Below, piece after piece: positions 6,528 through 9,346 of a DNA stretch of 9,346 nucleotides. Source of the stretch: Sphaerochaetaceae bacterium (GTDB lineage Bacteria; Spirochaetota; Spirochaetia; Sphaerochaetales; Sphaerochaetaceae). How positions within the stretch are numbered: position 1 is the stretch's first letter; the number at the start of each line of letters is the position of its first letter. The position numbers were made by a program, and so were the translations under genes. The notes below the pieces were generated by a model, which ran no database searches, was not told the DNA's origin, and worked only from the letters and a program-made list of their open reading frames with translations. The stretch covers positions 1 through 9,346 of the forward strand of contig JAKSPF010000041.1 in assembly GCA_024405065.1 (NCBI GenBank), given 5' to 3'.

Positions 6528-7823
6528 ATGAATAAAAAGACGCTTACCCCTGACGGTTACATTCCAAGACTCATTGACAAGCAAATTGATGATATGATGC
6601 GTATATATGGTGCCGTGTGTATTGAAGGTCCCAAGTGGTGCGGAAAGACATGGACTTCATCCAATCACGCCGTAAGTATGAAATCTTTGGGTAATCCGGA
6701 AAGAAACTTTCAAAACAAAAGACTTGCGGAGATGGATCCTGATTTGATTTTTGATGGGGAAAAACCTCTTTTGATTGATGAGTGGCAGGAGGTTCCGCAA
6801 CTTTGGGATGCCGTTAAGTTCAAAGTTGATCAATTACAGTCAAAAGGACAGTTTATTCTTACCGGTTCGTCTTCACCCAGAAGAAGGGGAATACTTCACA
6901 GCGGAAGCGGACGTATCGGCAATGTCAGAATGAGGACGATGTCTTTGTTTGAGATGGGGAAGTCAAGCGGAGTTGTATCTTTGAAAGACCTGTTCAACAA
7001 TTCGGTCAAGTCACAGAATGTCGGTGAAATATCACTTGAATCCATCATAGACATGATACTTCACGGCGGCTGGCCCGGAAGTATCTCAATGACTGCAGAA
7101 GAGTCACAGAAGATTGCGAGAGATTACCTGTTGAATGTTCCTGATGATATGAAAAAATTAGACGGCAAAACGAGAAATGCAGGAAAAGTCTATTCACTCT
7201 TACGTTCATTGGGACGGAATGAGAGTACAATGACATCAAAAACAAAGATACTCAATGATATGGATGAATATGAGGAAGATAAAATCAACATTCCTGAAAA
7301 GGATTCCGTAACCGATTATCTTGACTGTTTTCTTAAACTGTTCCTTATAGAAGACCAACCGGTGTTTTCGGAGAAACTGCGCTCCTCGGTGAAGGCTCTG
7401 AAAAAACCGAAAAGACACTTCACAGATCCGTCTCTTGCTGCCGCAGCAATAGGTGCAACAAGGGAAATGCTCTTAAATGATTTGAATACTTTAGGTTTTT
7501 TGTTTGAAAGTCTTTGCATACATGATTTGCGAATATATGCAGAAGCAAATGACGGTTCCGTGTATCATTACCATGATGAAAGAAATAAAGAAGCGGATGC
7601 AATAATCCAATTTTCAAACGGACAATGGGGTATGTTTGAAGTCAAGCTGGGATTCAATCAGGTGGATTCGGCAGCGGAAAGTCTGCTTGCATTGCAAAGC
7701 AGTTTTCTTTCTGAAACGAGTACAAAACCTGATTTTCTGTGTGTTGTCTGCGGAATGTCAAATGCGGCATATAAAAGACCGGATGGTGTTTATGTGGTTC
7801 CGATTACTGCGCTGAGGGACTGA
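6528..7823 (+). CDS. AAA_14/DUF4143 family ATP-binding protein with PD-(D/E)xK-like C-terminus
   Basis: This encodes a 431-residue cytoplasmic ATPase of the stand-alone AAA_14 plus DUF4143 type, common in multiple copies in anaerobes; the family's cellular role is not established. The N-terminal YIPRLIDKQI is the usual opening of the family and supports this start. Walker A is GPKWCGKT (34-41), Walker B is LLIDE (81-85, Asp84-Glu85), and FILTGSS (109-115) is the sensor-1 strand. The middle (about 175-320) contains GGWPG and the DUF4143 winged-helix-like region. The C-terminal part has Glu327, Asp357 (NKEADAII) and Glu371-Val-Lys373, the spacing of a PD-(D/E)xK nuclease core. The ATG lacks any Shine-Dalgarno sequence and lies 8 nt after a -10 box. 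The gene stands alone between an efflux operon and a transporter locus, so it may be an accessory insertion. The frame is intact with all motifs present. Confidence 0.9.
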   Translation: MNKKTLTPDGYIPRLIDKQIDDMMRIYGAVCIEGPKWCGKTWTSSNHAVSMKSLGNPERNFQNKRLAEMDPDLIFDGEKPLLIDEWQEVPQLWDAVKFKVDQLQSKGQFILTGSSSPRRRGILHSGSGRIGNVRMRTMSLFEMGKSSGVVSLKDLFNNSVKSQNVGEISLESIIDMILHGGWPGSISMTAEESQKIARDYLLNVPDDMKKLDGKTRNAGKVYSLLRSLGRNESTMTSKTKILNDMDEYEEDKINIPEKDSVTDYLDCFLKLFLIEDQPVFSEKLRSSVKALKKPKRHFTDPSLAAAAIGATREMLLNDLNTLGFLFESLCIHDLRIYAEANDGSVYHYHDERNKEADAIIQFSNGQWGMFEVKLGFNQVDSAAESLLALQSSFLSETSTKPDFLCVVCGMSNAAYKRPDGVYVVPITALRD

Positions 7824-7849
7824 GTTTCAGAAAGGAATTATAAAGTTTC

Positions 7850-8734
7850 TTACAATAATGAAGAGGCGTGGGGGTACTGTATTTTTTTACTTACTGCTTC
7901 TTCTATGAATGCTTTGGCAGGCATCAGTTCAGCTACTTCTTCCCTGCAGTAGAGGAATGTGTTTCTTACAAAAGGGGTCTTGTTTGCAAACATACAAGGA
8001 ATAACGCAACCGTCAAAATCCGTGAGGGCAATTTCGGGAATCAAAGCCCAACCTAATCCTCTTTTTACAAGATCCATACAGGAAGAAATTGAGTCAACTG
8101 TAAGAAGACCGGAAGTCTGAACTATTCCGTTTTCATGTTTCCACCTGTTCATCATGGAGTACTGTACAGAATCTGTCGTTCTGTCAATGTACTCAAGATC
8201 ATTTAGATTTTTGCCCTTGAATTTGCTGTCATAGACAACACACATCATCTCACGGCTCAGAAGTTGTTTGTACCCGTCCCATTTGTAATCACCTCTTATG
8301 ATGGCGATATCAACTTCATCCGATACCAGAAGGGGATAAATTACGTGTCCCTTTTCAGTATGAATTTTCAGGTTTACATTCGGATATTTTCCGTGGAATG
8401 TATAGAGGAGGTCGGAAAGATGATACAGCATATAGTTATCAGAGACTCCTACGGTGAGACTTCCGAAAACTTTTCCTTCATTTTGTTTGAGAAAACTTTT
8501 CATATTTTCAAAATCGGACAGTATTCTGGTACAGTATTCAAGGACTTTCTCACCTGAAGGAGTAAATCTTATTCCGTTGTGGCTTCTTACGGCCAAGGTT
8601 GATCCGAGTTCCTTTTCAATATTGGAAATTCTTTTTGAAACTGCAGATTGTGTCAGATTGGTTATATCGGCAGTTTTGGTTATGTTTCTCGTCTTATTGA
8701 GAGAAATTACAATTTTGCAGTCCGTATTGTCCAC
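7850..8734 (-). CDS. LysR-type transcriptional regulator
   Basis: This is a 294-residue regulator of normal LysR length. The winged helix-turn-helix is at about 8-60 (NITKTADITNLTQSAVSKRI, then EKELGSTLAVRSHNGIRFTPSGE). A linker helix (about 64-87) and a periplasmic-binding-protein-like effector domain follow (about 89-285, with GSLTVGVSD, DIAIIRGDY and VKRGLGWALIPE). The start is GTG at 8734, chosen because the HTH then begins at the usual distance from the N-terminus and a strong Shine-Dalgarno lies 6 nt upstream. It is divergent from a TctC-like binding protein gene, the classic arrangement for a LysR protein controlling its neighbour in response to a transported carboxylate, and probably repressing itself. 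It converges with the ATPase gene, 26 bp between stop codons, with no clear terminator seen. Effector unknown. Confidence 0.93.
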   Translation of the reverse strand: MDNTDCKIVISLNKTRNITKTADITNLTQSAVSKRISNIEKELGSTLAVRSHNGIRFTPSGEKVLEYCTRILSDFENMKSFLKQNEGKVFGSLTVGVSDNYMLYHLSDLLYTFHGKYPNVNLKIHTEKGHVIYPLLVSDEVDIAIIRGDYKWDGYKQLLSREMMCVVYDSKFKGKNLNDLEYIDRTTDSVQYSMMNRWKHENGIVQTSGLLTVDSISSCMDLVKRGLGWALIPEIALTDFDGCVIPCMFANKTPFVRNTFLYCREEVAELMPAKAFIEEAVSKKIQYPHASSLL

Positions 8735-8740
8735 AGCAAA

Positions 8741-8747
8741 TCCTTCC
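8741..8747 (-). promoter_or_regulatory. Ribosome-binding site that fixes the lysR GTG start
   Basis: On the minus strand this reads GGAAGGA, six bases before GTG at 8734. It outweighs the rarer start codon and makes the 294-residue form the most likely product. Confidence 0.75.
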
Positions 8748-8799
8748 GCGAAAAATCGGTTTTGTCGGTTTCTTTATGCAATTTTAATCTATTCCAAAA

Positions 8800-8819
8800 T
8801 TTCATTGAAATCAATGAAA
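8800..8819. promoter_or_regulatory. Inverted repeat 1 between lysR and the binding-protein gene
   Basis: Perfect 9-bp arms, TTTCATTGA (8800-8808) and TCAATGAAA (8811-8819), are separated by two bases. The site lies 66 bp upstream of the lysR start and upstream of the promoter of the opposite gene. That position fits a LysR recognition or autorepression site; the assignment is from position and symmetry only. Confidence 0.55.
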
Positions 8820-8820
8820 A

Positions 8821-8843
8821 TGTTTCAATTTTTTTATGAAACA
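8821..8843. promoter_or_regulatory. Inverted repeat 2 overlapping the -35 region of the binding-protein gene
   Basis: Perfect 7-bp arms, TGTTTCA (8821-8827) and TGAAACA (8837-8843), flank nine A/T bases. It shares the TTTCA/TGAAA half-site with inverted repeat 1 one base away, so both may be bound by the same protein. Its right arm covers the likely -35, where LysR activators commonly contact polymerase. Confidence 0.5.
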
Positions 8844-8863
8844 AATAGGAGTACCATTATAAT
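8836..8863 (+). promoter_or_regulatory. Promoter of the TctC-like gene
   Basis: A perfect -10 TATAAT is at 8858-8863. Sixteen bases upstream is a poor -35, ATGAAA (8836-8841), matching TTGACA at four positions. Transcription should begin near 8870, leaving a leader of about 64 bases that includes a GT run and the palindrome TTCTGCAGAA (8886-8895). A weak -35 overlapped by an inverted repeat suits activator control. Confidence 0.6.
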
Positions 8864-8933
8864 AACGCCTGTGTGTGTGCATACATTCTGCAGAAGCGTT
8901 ACATATCATTAGTTTTTTAAGAGGAGGAAAACA

Positions 8934-9346
8934 ATGAAAAGGGTTTTAGTTGCAGTTCTTTTGGTAACAGTGGCTTTTTCCGTTTTTGCAAACGGCGGAA
9001 CAGAAACCAACAACACAAAAGACTGGAAGTTTGAAAGAAAAATTGAGATTGTCTGTCCGTGGGGACTCGGTGGCGGTGCTGACGGAACCATCAGACCTAT
9101 GGCAACTCTGCTTCAGAATGAACTCGGTGTTCCGGTAGAAGTTCGTAACGAAACAGGTGCCGGTGGAGTAACCGGAGTTGAGTATACCTATAAGCAGCCT
9201 GCTGACGGCTATACATTCATGCTCGGAACTCAGTCTCTGTACATCCAGGATATGCTCGGAAATACTTCAATGGATTTTAAAGACGACTTTGTATGTACCG
9301 ATATTCTTGTTCACTCAATCAATATGCTCGTAGGTTCAAAAAAGCA
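8934..9346 (+). CDS. Tripartite tricarboxylate transporter substrate-binding protein, TctC/Bug family (3' end outside the window)
   Basis: The first 137 codons of a periplasmic binding protein; the frame is open to the window end, where about 200 further residues would be expected. It should capture a carboxylate and deliver it to TctA/TctB-type membrane subunits encoded downstream. Residues 1-19 are a signal peptide (basic start, hydrophobic core, SVFA before NGG), with no lipobox cysteine. The mature part shows the family pattern: a first strand with VCPWGLGGGADGTIRP (40-55), ELGVPVEVRNETGAGG (63-78) and PADGYTF (89-95), equal to the PF.AGG, V.N..GAGG and DGYT signatures of Bug proteins. 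AGGAGG at 8922-8927, six bases before the ATG, gives strong initiation. It is divergent from the LysR gene that likely controls it. Substrate cannot be predicted; citrate-like tricarboxylates are only the type example. Confidence 0.9.
   Translation, partial: MKRVLVAVLLVTVAFSVFANGGTETNNTKDWKFERKIEIVCPWGLGGGADGTIRPMATLLQNELGVPVEVRNETGAGGVTGVEYTYKQPADGYTFMLGTQSLYIQDMLGNTSMDFKDDFVCTDILVHSINMLVGSKK

Noticed and set aside
7824..7852. Shared terminator between the convergent ATPase and lysR genes
   Set aside because: Only a 5-bp A/T-rich pairing (AGAAA at 7829-7833 with TTTCT at 7846-7850) is present, with a 12-base loop and no T run on either side. That is too weak to call.
8454..8912. Plus-strand 152-residue reading frame over the start of lysR and the intergenic region
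   Set aside because: It is antisense to the DNA-binding domain of the LysR gene and then runs through the promoter region. No ribosome-binding site or recognisable domain is seen.

Overview
The window most resembles a host-associated or gut-type spirochaete (Treponema or a relative). This rests on moderate-to-low GC, the 'VFA|NG(G/T)TE'-style export signal on the solute-binding protein, and the gene mix: an RND tripartite pump, an AAA_14/DUF4143 ATPase and a TctC-type binding protein. The assignment comes from protein style only; there is no rRNA or other marker gene here.

Region 1 (about 2-6312, + strand) is an operon. It begins with the C-terminal end of an unrecognised protein whose stop codon overlaps the start of a TolC-family outer-membrane channel gene. 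A membrane-anchored HlyD/AcrA-type adaptor gene and a 1105-residue RND permease gene follow with short gaps, and a GC hairpin with a T run closes the unit. The three proteins should form one envelope-spanning efflux machine. The permease is odd: the paired aspartates that carry protons in TM4 of AcrB-like pumps are replaced by Gly-Gly.

Region 2 (6313-7823) is a single-gene island. It holds a 12-bp palindrome, three perfect tandem copies of a 23-bp unit whose end resembles type I-C CRISPR repeats, and a TACAAT box so close to the ATG that the mRNA may be leaderless. The gene encodes an AAA_14/DUF4143 ATPase with a nuclease-like C-terminal motif. No cas gene is present.

Region 3 (7850-9346) holds a LysR-type regulator gene on the minus strand. 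It is divergent from the first gene of a probable tripartite tricarboxylate transporter operon, a TctC-like periplasmic binding protein cut by the window end. The 199-bp gap between them carries two inverted repeats built on TTTCA/TGAAA and a perfect TATAAT, a plausible shared operator/promoter. The regulator probably controls uptake of a carboxylate, but the substrate cannot be read from the sequence.

The strongest candidates for something unusual are the Gly-Gly RND pump and the tandem-repeat leader of the ATPase gene.
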